Source: JANXVY01 sp031365425 (GTDB lineage: Bacteria; Pseudomonadota; Alphaproteobacteria; Rhizobiales; Hyphomicrobiaceae). Taken from it: 26,525 bases of DNA. The stretch is from contig JANLYB010000315.1 of the NCBI GenBank assembly GCA_031365425.1, forward strand, positions 1-26,525, in the 5' to 3' direction. Numbering within the stretch: position 1 is the first letter of the stretch; each line of letters begins with the position of its first letter. Shown in pieces: positions 9,944-17,379 of the stretch. The notes under the pieces are model-generated. The model made no database searches, had not been told where the DNA came from, and saw nothing but the letters and a program-made list of their open reading frames with translations. Position numbers and translations under genes: made by a program.

Positions 9944-10402
9944 CTACTCCTTCTCCATAGTGCATTGTAGAGGGTGGTTATTCGAACGCGAAAAATCCAT
10001 AACTTGGGTCACTTTTGTTTCCGCAATTTCGAAAGTGTACACGCCGCACATGCCTACGCCCTTCTGGTGCACATGCAGCATGATCCGTTCCGCTTCCTCG
10101 CGGTTCTTGCCGAAGTATTTTTGCAGCACATGGACGACGAACTCCATCGGCGTGTAGTCGTCATTCAATAGCAACACTTTGTAAAGTGAAGGTTTTTTTG
10201 TCTTTGGCCGGGTCTTGGTGACGAGGCCGGTACGGCTGCCACCGTCGCCGCCGCCACCAGCGCCGTTCTTGTCTTTGTCGCCAGCGCAGGTGGGCTGATA
10301 CGGCGTCGTCCCAGCCCCAGTTGCAGCCCAAGCCGCAACCCCGGCTTGAGACCCGTCCTCATGCGCTCTAGTCCGTTTCGTCATCGTGTTGAGCTCGCGC
10401 AT
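9944..10402 (-). CDS. clpS: ClpS, N-degron adaptor of ClpAP
   Basis: ClpS binds proteins with destabilising N-terminal residues and hands them to ClpA. The conserved core covers about residues 68-152: KPSLYKVLLLNDDYTPMEFV with the Asn-Asp-Asp of the N-degron pocket, then FGKNREEAERIMLHVHQKG with the pocket His, and the final beta-strand VYTFEIAETKV. The N-terminal 65 residues are long and low in complexity (Gly/Thr/Lys-rich), longer than the usual flexible ClpS arm. The start is uncertain: ATG at 10402, or the ATG at 10384 that removes six residues. Neither has a strong ribosome binding site. The stop lies 6 bp before the clpA start. Confidence 0.95.
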   Translation of the reverse strand: MRELNTMTKRTRAHEDGSQAGVAAWAATGAGTTPYQPTCAGDKDKNGAGGGGDGGSRTGLVTKTRPKTKKPSLYKVLLLNDDYTPMEFVVHVLQKYFGKNREEAERIMLHVHQKGVGMCGVYTFEIAETKVTQVMDFSRSNNHPLQCTMEKE

Positions 10403-10548
10403 CGCATCTCATTTGCTTCGTGCCGGAACGCCTGTTCCGCCATGCAGCCTCATCTTAGCCGACCCGGCGCGATCCGTGAATGCCATAGCGCAGGCCGCAA
10501 TTGGATCTTCCCTCGGACTGGCTATATGGAGTCTGATCGGGACACAAA
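10403..10548. other. Intergenic region upstream of clpS
   Basis: This holds the presumed clpS promoter, read on the minus strand, and abuts the phasin terminator. I see no clear -35/-10 pair and no gene. Confidence 0.4.
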
Positions 10549-10573
10549 AAAGGCCCGGAACAACCGGGCCTTT
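10549..10573 (-). terminator. Rho-independent terminator of the phasin gene
   Basis: AAAGGCCCGG (10549-10558) pairs perfectly with CCGGGCCTTT (10564-10573) around AACAA. It has an A-run on the left (10546-10551) and a T-run on the right (10575-10580), so it can work on both strands. It is 44 bp past the phasin stop. Confidence 0.9.
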
Positions 10574-10616
10574 GTTTTTTGTCGATGTGGTCAGCAGCAA
10601 ACCAGCCATCGCCGTT

Positions 10617-10919
10617 TCAACGCTGAACGGGCAACAAGAGCGAATGCACGGCGCGCGACTGGTCGCTGGCTGCTGCAGCGTACATGTTGCCCATCCGGAG
10701 CATCTGCTGAACGCCTTCCTCCATGGCCCGCTTCGTGAAGGCCGTCATGACGCCCATGTACTCGGACACCGTTTTCGCTGACGCCAGCTCGCCGAACGTG
10801 GCTGTTCCGTCGGCAAGCAGCCGTTGCGAGTAGTCTCCCAACTCCGCCGAGATGGCTTGGAACGCGCGTGTCGCCTCGTTCATAGCGGCCATACCGTGGT
10901 CAGCATTCGGGTTGATCAT
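10617..10919 (-). CDS. Phasin family protein
   Basis: A 100-residue, wholly helical protein of the small phasin type that coats polyhydroxyalkanoate granules. After a short polar start it reads as one amphipathic helical segment, with NEATRAFQAISAELGDYSQR followed by FGELASAKTVSEYMGVMTAFTKRAMEEGVQQM. That F-x-x-L-x-x-A-K-x-x-x-E block is a typical phasin_2 pattern. The ATG at 10919 is chosen because GAAGGAG lies just upstream at ideal spacing; the upstream in-frame extension starts at a TTG inside promoter sequence and is rejected. A PhaR-like box lies 70-81 bp upstream. No PHA synthase or depolymerase is in the window, so the granule role rests on the family. Confidence 0.82.
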   Translation of the reverse strand: MINPNADHGMAAMNEATRAFQAISAELGDYSQRLLADGTATFGELASAKTVSEYMGVMTAFTKRAMEEGVQQMLRMGNMYAAAASDQSRAVHSLLLPVQR

Positions 10920-10988
10920 TGTCGTCTCCTTCGTACCCAATAGAGACGCACTATTAACCTTTGGTGGAGGTCGGGTCCACAAAAATGG

Positions 10989-11000
10989 TGCGCTGCACAA
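10989..11000. promoter_or_regulatory. Possible PhaR-type operator upstream of the phasin gene
   Basis: TGCGCTGCACAA, within the near-palindrome GTGCGCTGCAC, lies 70 bp upstream of the phasin start. It fits the TGCRNYGCASMA consensus that I recall for the PHB-responsive repressor PhaR in Bradyrhizobium. It sits in the divergent gap between the phasin and carboxypeptidase genes. Confidence 0.45.
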
Positions 11001-11217
11001 TAAGTGTCTTCCCCAGGCGACGAAGACTAACGGCGCGTTAATAAGTTGGCGCTAGCGTGCGGGTGTTTCGACACGCGCCCGCCGCAAAGTTGCCTAAAAA
11101 CGACGGCTTTTGCCTCGCAATAAGCAGTGCTGTGTAATTTTGTGATTTGGCGTCGTGGGGTGGGGCACTGCGCGGCAATTTCCGCCGTAGCAGACCAGAA
11201 GAGGGCAATCGGTTTTC

Positions 11218-12918
11218 ATGATCGCGACGGTGCAGAAAGCTTTTTCGACGTGTCTGCCACTCATCGCGATGTTCGCCGTCGCGAACGTGGCTGTCACCAA
11301 CGCCCACGCAGGCGGCGCGCACTCGCTCTTTATCATGGATGCCAATACTGGTGCCGCGCTCACCGACCAGGAGTCTAACGAGCCCCGCTATCCAGCCTCG
11401 CTCACCAAAATGATGACACTTTATCTGGCGTTCGATGCCATCGAGCATGGCCGCGCGTCGATGAAGACCAAGATCAAGATCAGCCAGGCCGCCGCCAATG
11501 CCGCGCCATCCAAGCTCGAACTCGCAGTGGGCGATGAAATCGCGCTTGAGGACGCCATCCTCGCGCTCATCACCAAGTCGGCCAACGACATCGCCATCGC
11601 CATCGCCGAACACATTGGTGGCACCGAAGCCAACTTCGCCAAGCTGATGACCGCCAAAGCCCGCGAAATCGGCATGAAATCGACAACCTTCCAGAACGCG
11701 TCGGGCTTGCCCAATTCCAACCAGCTCACGACCGCGCGCGACATGACGACCTTGGGCGTGCGCCTGTACGACGACTTCCCGCGCTACTTCCCGCTGTTTT
11801 CGACCCGCTCCTATAATTACAACGGCTCGACCTTCCGCAACCACAACACCCTCATGCTCCAGATGCCGGGCATCAACGGCATCAAAACCGGCTATACCCA
11901 CGCCTCCGGTTTCAATCTCGTCTCCTCGCTGCAGATGGACGGCAAGCACCTGATCGGCGCGATTTTCGGCGGCGAAACGGCTGGCTCGCGCAATGCCCAA
12001 ATGCGCGTTGCCTTGACGCGAGCCATGGCGAAAGCCTCGACCGTCAAGACCCGCAAGCCTATCTTGGTCGCGCGCGCCGAAGCCAAAGCCGCTGAGCAAG
12101 CCAAGAAAACAAAGCCCGCACCTGTTCAAGTGGCGGCAGCCCCGGCACCCCAACCTGCACCAATGCCAGCCCTCGCGCCCGCTGCACCTGCCGAAATGGC
12201 AACCCAAGCCCCGCAGCCGCCAGCGCTCAAAATCGAGGTGGCCAAAGTCCGACCCGTCAACGTCGCCAGTGCTGCCCAACCAGCCCCCGTTGAACCTGTT
12301 CCGGCCCCCGAGGCGGTGGCCCCCAAACCTGCGCCTTACGCCCAGGCGTCCGCCGCGCCCAATCTGGCAGACGCCATCAAATCTCGCGTGGCAGCGCCCG
12401 CACCGGCAACGGCGCCGTCCGCGGCCAAAGGCGTGCGCCAGCCGTCGAGCTTTGAATCCCAGATGGCGGGCCTCGCCCAGAACATTCAGCCGGCTCAAGA
12501 GCCTGCCTCATCGGCACCCCAGCAAGTCGCGCTTCCGGTCGAACCCGCCCGCCCGCCCTCGTCTTTGGGCGCCCAGCTCGCGGCGCTCTCGCAAAACGCC
12601 CCCGCACCGATGTCCCAACCGAGCTACCGCCTTAAAGGCCCCGAATCCCCCGTTCAGGCAACGGCCCCCGCCGTCAAAGGCTTTGAAATCCAGATCGGTG
12701 CTTACGCGAGCGCCGTCGAAGCCGACAAGCAGTTGACCCAGGTCCAGTCCCAGGCCCCGATCCTCGCTGGCTATGCGCCAGTGCGCCATACCGTGAAGCT
12801 GGGCGACAAGATGCTCTACCGCGCCCGCTTCTCAGGCTTCGATCAAGCCTCCGCCCAAGCCATGTGCGTCCAACTCATCCGCCAGTCCATCAACTGCCTC
12901 GCCCTCAAGGCGGATTAG
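11218..12918 (+). CDS. D-alanyl-D-alanine carboxypeptidase (S11, PBP5-like) with C-terminal SPOR domain
   Basis: A periplasmic enzyme that trims the terminal D-Ala from peptidoglycan pentapeptides. The 566 residues comprise a signal peptide (about 1-31, cleavage after AHA) and the serine peptidase S11 domain (about 33-275) with all three penicillin-binding motifs: SLTK (61-64), SAN (121-123) and KTG (223-225). A long Ala/Pro/Gln-rich linker follows (about 280-485), then a SPOR domain (about 489-565) starting FEIQIGAYAS. SPOR domains bind denuded glycan at division sites, so the fusion probably targets the enzyme to the septum. The linker replaces the PBP5 membrane-anchoring tail. The linker's proline codons create long meaningless antisense reading frames. 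It is divergent from the phasin gene. Confidence 0.95.
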   Translation: MIATVQKAFSTCLPLIAMFAVANVAVTNAHAGGAHSLFIMDANTGAALTDQESNEPRYPASLTKMMTLYLAFDAIEHGRASMKTKIKISQAAANAAPSKLELAVGDEIALEDAILALITKSANDIAIAIAEHIGGTEANFAKLMTAKAREIGMKSTTFQNASGLPNSNQLTTARDMTTLGVRLYDDFPRYFPLFSTRSYNYNGSTFRNHNTLMLQMPGINGIKTGYTHASGFNLVSSLQMDGKHLIGAIFGGETAGSRNAQMRVALTRAMAKASTVKTRKPILVARAEAKAAEQAKKTKPAPVQVAAAPAPQPAPMPALAPAAPAEMATQAPQPPALKIEVAKVRPVNVASAAQPAPVEPVPAPEAVAPKPAPYAQASAAPNLADAIKSRVAAPAPATAPSAAKGVRQPSSFESQMAGLAQNIQPAQEPASSAPQQVALPVEPARPPSSLGAQLAALSQNAPAPMSQPSYRLKGPESPVQATAPAVKGFEIQIGAYASAVEADKQLTQVQSQAPILAGYAPVRHTVKLGDKMLYRARFSGFDQASAQAMCVQLIRQSINCLALKAD

Positions 12919-12939
12919 TCCGCGCCAGACCGGCATCAC

Positions 12940-13818
12940 TCACTGCAGCATGCTGAGCTGAGTGACGGCTCGGCCCTTATGCGAAGCGACAGGCACCAGC
13001 CGGATCTGGTTTTGTGCCGCAGGCAGGATTTCACTGACGTCCACAGGATTGATGCCGAATGCCCAAGCCTCGGAGGTGCTCAAGAATCCGGGAATGGGGC
13101 GTGCGCGAATCTTGATCTCTGACAGAATCGCCGCCTCATACTTTCCTGAAATGACGCCCAGTGCAGCATTGGCGTCCGTCGCACTTTTGAAGGCGATGTC
13201 AAAATAGATGTCGCGCGCTTTTACGGCCCGCATGACCACAAAGATCCGCATGCGCATTTGCTTGGGCTTCGCGGCCTCGGCGATGAGGAGATTGCGCACG
13301 ACATCGCGGCAGTTTTGATCGATCAGCGAAGCGCGCAACGACACCGTTGGCACACGCTGCTCCTCCACCCCGCGCAGCGCGATCTCGACGCTGGCGTCTT
13401 TGGCCTGGGTAAACGACGCTCCGAACAGGTTATTCAGCAGCGTGCCGTCCGAACGCGAACGCACGACCGAAACTTCATTCACGTCCGACAGCGGCAACGT
13501 GCGCAAACCCTTCGGGAACAAGTTCTCGCAAATGTCCTTGGTAAACGCATTCCCATCGGCGTCCTTGTCATGCGCGTAGACGAAGCCGGCCGAGTAGAGC
13601 GACGAAGGCCTGGGAAGAGCCGTGGCGCTATAGCGGTCCAGCACGGCTTTTCTGAATGTTGACTGCGCGACGAGGCGATATCTTTCTGCTTGCACCGAAG
13701 CGCTCGGGACAGGGCCGCCGCCGCAGCCGGTGAGAGCGCTGGCCGTCAATCCAATGCATGCAATACGAAAAGCACTAAAAATACGCATAAACCACCCCAT
13801 TTGCGCCCGCATACTCAC
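12940..13818 (-). CDS. Predicted lipoprotein, unknown function
   Basis: This 292-residue protein carries a lipoprotein signal: FSAFRIACIGLTASALTGC, with Cys32 as the lipidation site. The mature part is mixed alpha/beta with no family I recognise. Cysteines in DICENLF and QNCRDVV could form a disulfide. Start: a GTG at 13818 overlaps the stop of the upstream gene (GTGA), and ATGs follow at 13812, 13800 and 13788. The shortest, MRIFSAF, gives the most typical signal peptide, while the GTG fits coupling. It is cotranscribed with the gene at 13815-14582, and its 3' end faces the carboxypeptidase gene with only 21 bp between. Confidence 0.75.
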   Translation of the reverse strand: MSMRAQMGWFMRIFSAFRIACIGLTASALTGCGGGPVPSASVQAERYRLVAQSTFRKAVLDRYSATALPRPSSLYSAGFVYAHDKDADGNAFTKDICENLFPKGLRTLPLSDVNEVSVVRSRSDGTLLNNLFGASFTQAKDASVEIALRGVEEQRVPTVSLRASLIDQNCRDVVRNLLIAEAAKPKQMRMRIFVVMRAVKARDIYFDIAFKSATDANAALGVISGKYEAAILSEIKIRARPIPGFLSTSEAWAFGINPVDVSEILPAAQNQIRLVPVASHKGRAVTQLSMLQ

Positions 13819-14582
13819 TTTGTCAGGCCAAGATCTGAAAGAAAGTTGAGTTGCTTGGCATTCCAGCCAAAGACAAATCTGCCCTTCTTCGGAGTGATTT
13901 CGAGTAAATTGTCGCCCTTTGCCTTATAGTCGAAATTGGCGTTGAGCTTGGCCAATTTCTGAACAACCAAGTCCATATTGGCTTTAAAATTGTCTGCGAA
14001 ATTGAATTTATAAACGAGCGTGTCAGAACTTGCGGATTTAAACACAGCAAAATAAGGCCCGCCGGCCGTGACCAGTTTGCCGTCTGCGCCAACCATGCGA
14101 TTGCGGCAACTGTCCGTGAGCAGCCTGTTTTCTCCCGATGGGATGCTTCGCGTTCCGACTTGGTCGATGACGACTTCATAAGACCGCAGCTTTCCCCCGG
14201 TGAGTTCGGCGGTCAGATCGACTTTGCCGGCCATCTCGGGAAGGAAACTCACTTTGAGCCCGCCGGTCCATTCCTCCTTGTAGCTCTCACTGGCCACAAC
14301 GACGGCCGCATCTTTGGGCGGCGTGCGGAATGCGTAGTCACAAACGATATCGCGAAACCTCTTTCCCTGATCATCGGTGACGTCACGATAGATCATGCCG
14401 GCCCCCTCGCCCGAAGTGGGAGGATAGATGGCGCGAAAACCGGCTTCTGAAATGGCCGTCTTGAGCGCGGCTAGGTCTGCAGCGCGGCTGGGCCCGGAGC
14501 AGCCTAAAATGACGATAAAACCGATGCTGACTGCCAAAACGGCGCGTAAAATATGAGCTGCAACGTCAAAAAAAAGCGACAT
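13815..14582 (-). CDS. Predicted exported or lipoprotein, unknown function
   Basis: This 255-residue protein begins with a hydrophobic export signal (HILRAVLAVSIGFIVILGCSG). LGC looks like a lipobox, although a cleavage after SRA about eight residues later is also possible. The body is of unrecognised fold, with a Cys pair (IVCDYAF and DSCRNRM) and a C-terminal basic strand-rich end. ATG at 14582 is preferred over the GTG two codons earlier, because the GGAG upstream is too close to the GTG. It is followed without a gap by the second lipoprotein gene. The shared signal type, coupling and similar size suggest that the two products act together in the envelope. Confidence 0.72.
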   Translation of the reverse strand: MSLFFDVAAHILRAVLAVSIGFIVILGCSGPSRAADLAALKTAISEAGFRAIYPPTSGEGAGMIYRDVTDDQGKRFRDIVCDYAFRTPPKDAAVVVASESYKEEWTGGLKVSFLPEMAGKVDLTAELTGGKLRSYEVVIDQVGTRSIPSGENRLLTDSCRNRMVGADGKLVTAGGPYFAVFKSASSDTLVYKFNFADNFKANMDLVVQKLAKLNANFDYKAKGDNLLEITPKKGRFVFGWNAKQLNFLSDLGLTK

Positions 14583-14588
14583 GCCCAC

Positions 14589-14960
14589 CGCACTCCACTA
14601 ACCACTAAAAAATTCACAGCTGACGCTGCAAATGATTGGTGTTTTGCGGTGCCGGGATGTCAAGGTGATTTGCGAAGGTCCGCTCGGCATCCCAATCGCC
14701 ATGACACAGTAGATCGCCCAAAAAACACGCAATGTCAGATGGTTGAGAGTGTCGTTGCAAAATGATCACGTTGGGCGTGATTCCGGCCATTCCGCGCAAG
14801 CGGAATCGCGTTCTGCCGGTCACCCTTCACGGCGTGCAATCGGCTGCCCGGCCCGGACCGGATAGCCGAACGTCTCAGTCTAAGCATTTGGCGCGGAGGC
14901 AATATCGGTTATTGTGACCGCCTCACCTCCCCGGCATCCCCCAACGAAGGCGTCGAACGC
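14589..14960. other. Gene-free stretch upstream of azlC
   Basis: No convincing gene is seen. It contains a perfect small hairpin ATTCCGC / GCGGAAT around GCAA (14789-14806), nested in a longer imperfect repeat GATTCCG...CGGAATC. Promoters for the divergent lipoprotein and azlC operons must lie here, but I cannot point to clear boxes. Confidence 0.5.
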
Positions 14961-15740
14961 TTGGACGATTTGGCACCACCAGCACCACCCGGCCCCGGCG
15001 CTGCGCCGGATGTCCGGCCGGACGCGCCCGCCTGGACAGAGGGTGCGAGCGAGCGCGTAGCCTACGCCCATGGCTTCAAGATTTCAGCCGAGATCCCGGC
15101 CCTCATCTTGTCGGCAACCGGCGCAGGCTTCGGCGCGCTGGCCCACGATGCGGGCATCCAGTTTGGCCATACGGCGTTCATGTCGGTGGTCCTGTTCGCC
15201 ACACCGTCCCAGGTCGTCCTCGTCGATCAACTGGCGCGCGGCTCCTCGCTGCTCGGCGGCACGTTCGCCGTCATGCTGACTGCCATCCGGCTGTTGCCCA
15301 TGACCGTCACGGTCATGCCGCTCCTGCGCGGTCCCGCGACGCGGCGGTGGCAATACGCGCTGGCCTCTCACTTCGTCGCCATCACCGGATGGGCGGAAGC
15401 CTATCGCCGCCTGCCCCAACTCCCCGAGCGGCTGCGCATGCCGTATTTTCTCGGCATGGGTTCGGCACTCGTGATGTGCCTGCTCGTCGGCACGATCGTC
15501 GGCTATCTCGTCGCAGGCGTCGTGCCCCCGCTGCTGACGTCCGCCCTGCTCTTCATGACGCCTATGTATTTTGCCATGTCGCTCGTCTTGAATGCCCGGC
15601 AATCCATGGACTGGTGGGCCTTGGGAGCGGGCGCAGTGCTGGGGCCGGTCATGTTCATTGCAGCCCCCGGTTTCGACCTCCTGCTGACCGGCCTCGTCGG
15701 TGGCACGATCGCCTTCCTTGCAGGGAGGAAGCGCGCATGA
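14961..15740 (+). CDS. azlC: AzlC family branched-chain amino acid permease
   Basis: This 259-residue inner-membrane protein is the large subunit of AzlCD/YgaZH-type exporters of branched-chain amino acids and analogues. About seven hydrophobic segments start at residue 40. Family features are visible: the F-x-x-G-x-x-A-H-D-A-G-I region near 60, SQVVLVDQLARG, and AIRLLPMTVTVMPLL, comparable to the N-x-R-h-h-h-h-S block of the family. The N-terminal 35 residues are Pro/Ala/Asp-rich and not conserved. There is no ATG or GTG in frame upstream of the domain, so TTG at 14961 is taken, with GAAGG 10 bases before it. The start is the weakest part of this call. The stop overlaps the azlD start (ATGA). 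Confidence 0.88.
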   Translation: MDDLAPPAPPGPGAAPDVRPDAPAWTEGASERVAYAHGFKISAEIPALILSATGAGFGALAHDAGIQFGHTAFMSVVLFATPSQVVLVDQLARGSSLLGGTFAVMLTAIRLLPMTVTVMPLLRGPATRRWQYALASHFVAITGWAEAYRRLPQLPERLRMPYFLGMGSALVMCLLVGTIVGYLVAGVVPPLLTSALLFMTPMYFAMSLVLNARQSMDWWALGAGAVLGPVMFIAAPGFDLLLTGLVGGTIAFLAGRKRA

Positions 15741-16096
15741 CCACTTTTCCAGCCACCACTTTTCCTGAGGGCCTGTGGGGCTACCTGATCCTGCTCGGCA
15801 TGGCCGTGGTGTTTCATGAACCGTGGCGCTGGCTCGGCGTTGTGCTGGGCCGCGACCTCGATGTCGAAAGCCCGCTGTTTTCCTGGGTCCGCGCCGTGGC
15901 AACCGCCCTGGTCGCAGCCCTCGTCATGCGCCTGACGTTGTTCCCCGCCGGGGCACTGGGAAAATTGCCACCCGGCGTCCGCGTCGGCGCATTCGCTGTT
16001 GGTCTAGCCGTATTCTTTCTGCGCGGCCGCAAGCTTGCGCCCGGCGTGCTGGCCGGTGCGCTGGCCCTGATCGCTGGAACCCTTGCCGTGACGTAG
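15737..16096 (+). CDS. azlD: AzlD domain protein, small subunit of the exporter
   Basis: This 119-residue membrane protein has four hydrophobic segments, typical of AzlD/YgaH, the obligate small partner of AzlC. LWGYLILLGMAVVFHEPWRWLGV forms the first helix and amphipathic turn, and ESPLFSWVRAVATALVAALVMRL the second. The ATG at 15737 overlaps the azlC TGA by 4 bp and follows a GGAGG at 15724, which supports coupled translation in equal amounts. A longer in-frame reading upstream lies inside azlC and is rejected. The 3' end nearly touches that of the convergent CAP-domain gene (1 bp), so any transcription stop must lie inside coding sequence. Confidence 0.88.
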   Translation: MTTFPATTFPEGLWGYLILLGMAVVFHEPWRWLGVVLGRDLDVESPLFSWVRAVATALVAALVMRLTLFPAGALGKLPPGVRVGAFAVGLAVFFLRGRKLAPGVLAGALALIAGTLAVT

Positions 16097-16097
16097 T

Positions 16098-16793
16098 TCA
16101 CTTCACGGTTTGCCGCTTGGACACATCGACCTTCAGCGGCCCAGCCCCTGCCGCACCTGACACCACGTAATTCGTACCGTCGGCGGCGTCATAACGCGCG
16201 GTAAACGCCTTCGCGCCCTTCTTTTCGAAGCTGAGCGGCCCAGCCGAACACGAATGCATGGTGATCGCCATGTGCGGCGTGAGTTCGCGCGATTTCCCGC
16301 TGAAACTGAACGACACCGGCTCGCTCGACGTATTGGAAACCTGGAACGAAATGGCCATCGATTGGGGCCGCCCGAACAACTGGACCGCGATGTATTTCGG
16401 ATCCTTATCGGGCGCCTTGGCGACCGCGACCCCGATCTCCGTTATCTCAGCCGTCATCAAGTTCTTGCGATGGCCCGGCGAGTTGAGCCACCCCTCCATT
16501 GCCGAGACCGCCAGCGCTCGCGACTGAAACCCGCGGCTGTCTTGGTGAAGCGCAAGGTTCTCGGCGATGGTGCAATGCTCATAACCCGCGCGCTGGGTCC
16601 GGTCTTCCAGCCTTCCGTCGGCGTCGTGGCTGAATTGCCCGGATTTCGCGAGCAGCGCCGCATATGCCCGCGCCGCCGCCGTCAACTGCGGGCTGATGGT
16701 CACCGCTCCGAGCTTGGCCTCCACACGCACCGTATTGGTGATTTCGATGATGGCCGCTTCGACTTTGGGCAGGTCCGGCAGTATCGTCGGCAT
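16098..16793 (-). CDS. CAP-domain (SCP/PR1-like) protein
   Basis: A CAP superfamily domain fills residues 8-135 of 231. Signatures are FSHDADGR (first His), AENLA (Glu) and the GWLNSPGHRKNLM motif with the second His. CAP proteins of bacteria are usually exported and act in the envelope, with lipid-binding or peptidase-like activity; the reaction is unsettled. The C-terminal part (about 140-231) is a beta-rich extension. The start is uncertain: ATG 16793 puts the domain at the N-terminus with no signal peptide. ATG 16862 adds 23 residues that do not look like a good signal either. Longer extensions run over the divergent gene at 16927 and are rejected. Confidence 0.83.
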   Translation of the reverse strand: MPTILPDLPKVEAAIIEITNTVRVEAKLGAVTISPQLTAAARAYAALLAKSGQFSHDADGRLEDRTQRAGYEHCTIAENLALHQDSRGFQSRALAVSAMEGWLNSPGHRKNLMTAEITEIGVAVAKAPDKDPKYIAVQLFGRPQSMAISFQVSNTSSEPVSFSFSGKSRELTPHMAITMHSCSAGPLSFEKKGAKAFTARYDAADGTNYVVSGAAGAGPLKVDVSKRQTVK

Positions 16794-16926
16794 GAGGGAT
16801 CCCGTATGGCGTAACCTATTTTGCACCGATACATTGCAAGGCGGCAAACACAAGGCACTCATAGGGAACCAACTGCGCTGATCGGCGTTAGATCGTCCCT
16901 TAGCCCTTCTTGGACAACCTAGAATA

Positions 16927-17355
16927 ATGACCCGCGCCGCGCTTTTTCTCGCCAGTTTGATCTGCCTCGTCTGGGCACTCGTTTTTGCGAGCCTCCAATA
17001 TCCCGCACACGCCGCCCAGAAGTCTGATGGCAATTTTCAGAAGCTCTGGGCCGATACCAAAGTAAACCTCTCCACCAGCACGGCTAAAAAGCCCGATACC
17101 GCCGAAAAAGCGGACGATGAGCCAAAGAATCCCAAGCCGCGCAAACGCAAGCGTGCCGGTTCGTCAGCCGATCCAGGGCGCGTCGAAGGCGAAAATCGCC
17201 AGCAGTCCGAACGCTCCGTCTGCCGCTCTCAGTGCAGCCTGGAGCGCATGGGCTGCGACCAGGGCAACAACAGCTTTCAGAACCGCTCCGACCAGCTCCA
17301 AGCCGCCCAATCAAGCTGCTTCCTCGCCGTCCAATCGTGCTTGAGCCGGTGCTAA
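16927..17355 (+). CDS. Small Cys-rich exported protein, unknown function
   Basis: This 142-residue protein has a clear signal peptide (RAALFLASLICLVWALVFASL, cleavage near AHA-A at 29-30). A charged Lys/Pro/Asp-rich linker (about 45-95) follows, then a C-terminal module with six cysteines spaced C-x3-C-x6-C and later C-x6-C-x3-C, ending in Cys. The mirrored spacing suggests a helical hairpin closed by disulfides in the periplasm. I do not recognise a family. It is divergent from the CAP gene and convergent with parC (24 bp apart). Confidence 0.72.
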   Translation: MTRAALFLASLICLVWALVFASLQYPAHAAQKSDGNFQKLWADTKVNLSTSTAKKPDTAEKADDEPKNPKPRKRKRAGSSADPGRVEGENRQQSERSVCRSQCSLERMGCDQGNNSFQNRSDQLQAAQSSCFLAVQSCLSRC

Positions 17356-17379
17356 ATTGCCCCCAAGCCCGCCCGCCCT

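Noticed and set aside
10920..11000. 27-codon N-terminal extension of the phasin from a TTG
   Set aside because: It lacks a ribosome site and covers the PhaR-like box; ATG 10919 has a near-ideal GAAGGAG upstream.
11038..12498. 486-codon reading frame antisense to the carboxypeptidase
   Set aside because: Low-complexity Gly/Arg/His composition mirroring the Pro/Ala linker; the sense frame has all three active-site motifs.
15347..15736. Upstream in-frame extension of azlD
   Set aside because: It lies wholly inside azlC and is Arg/Pro-rich; the ATG at 15737 with GGAGG upstream is the natural start.
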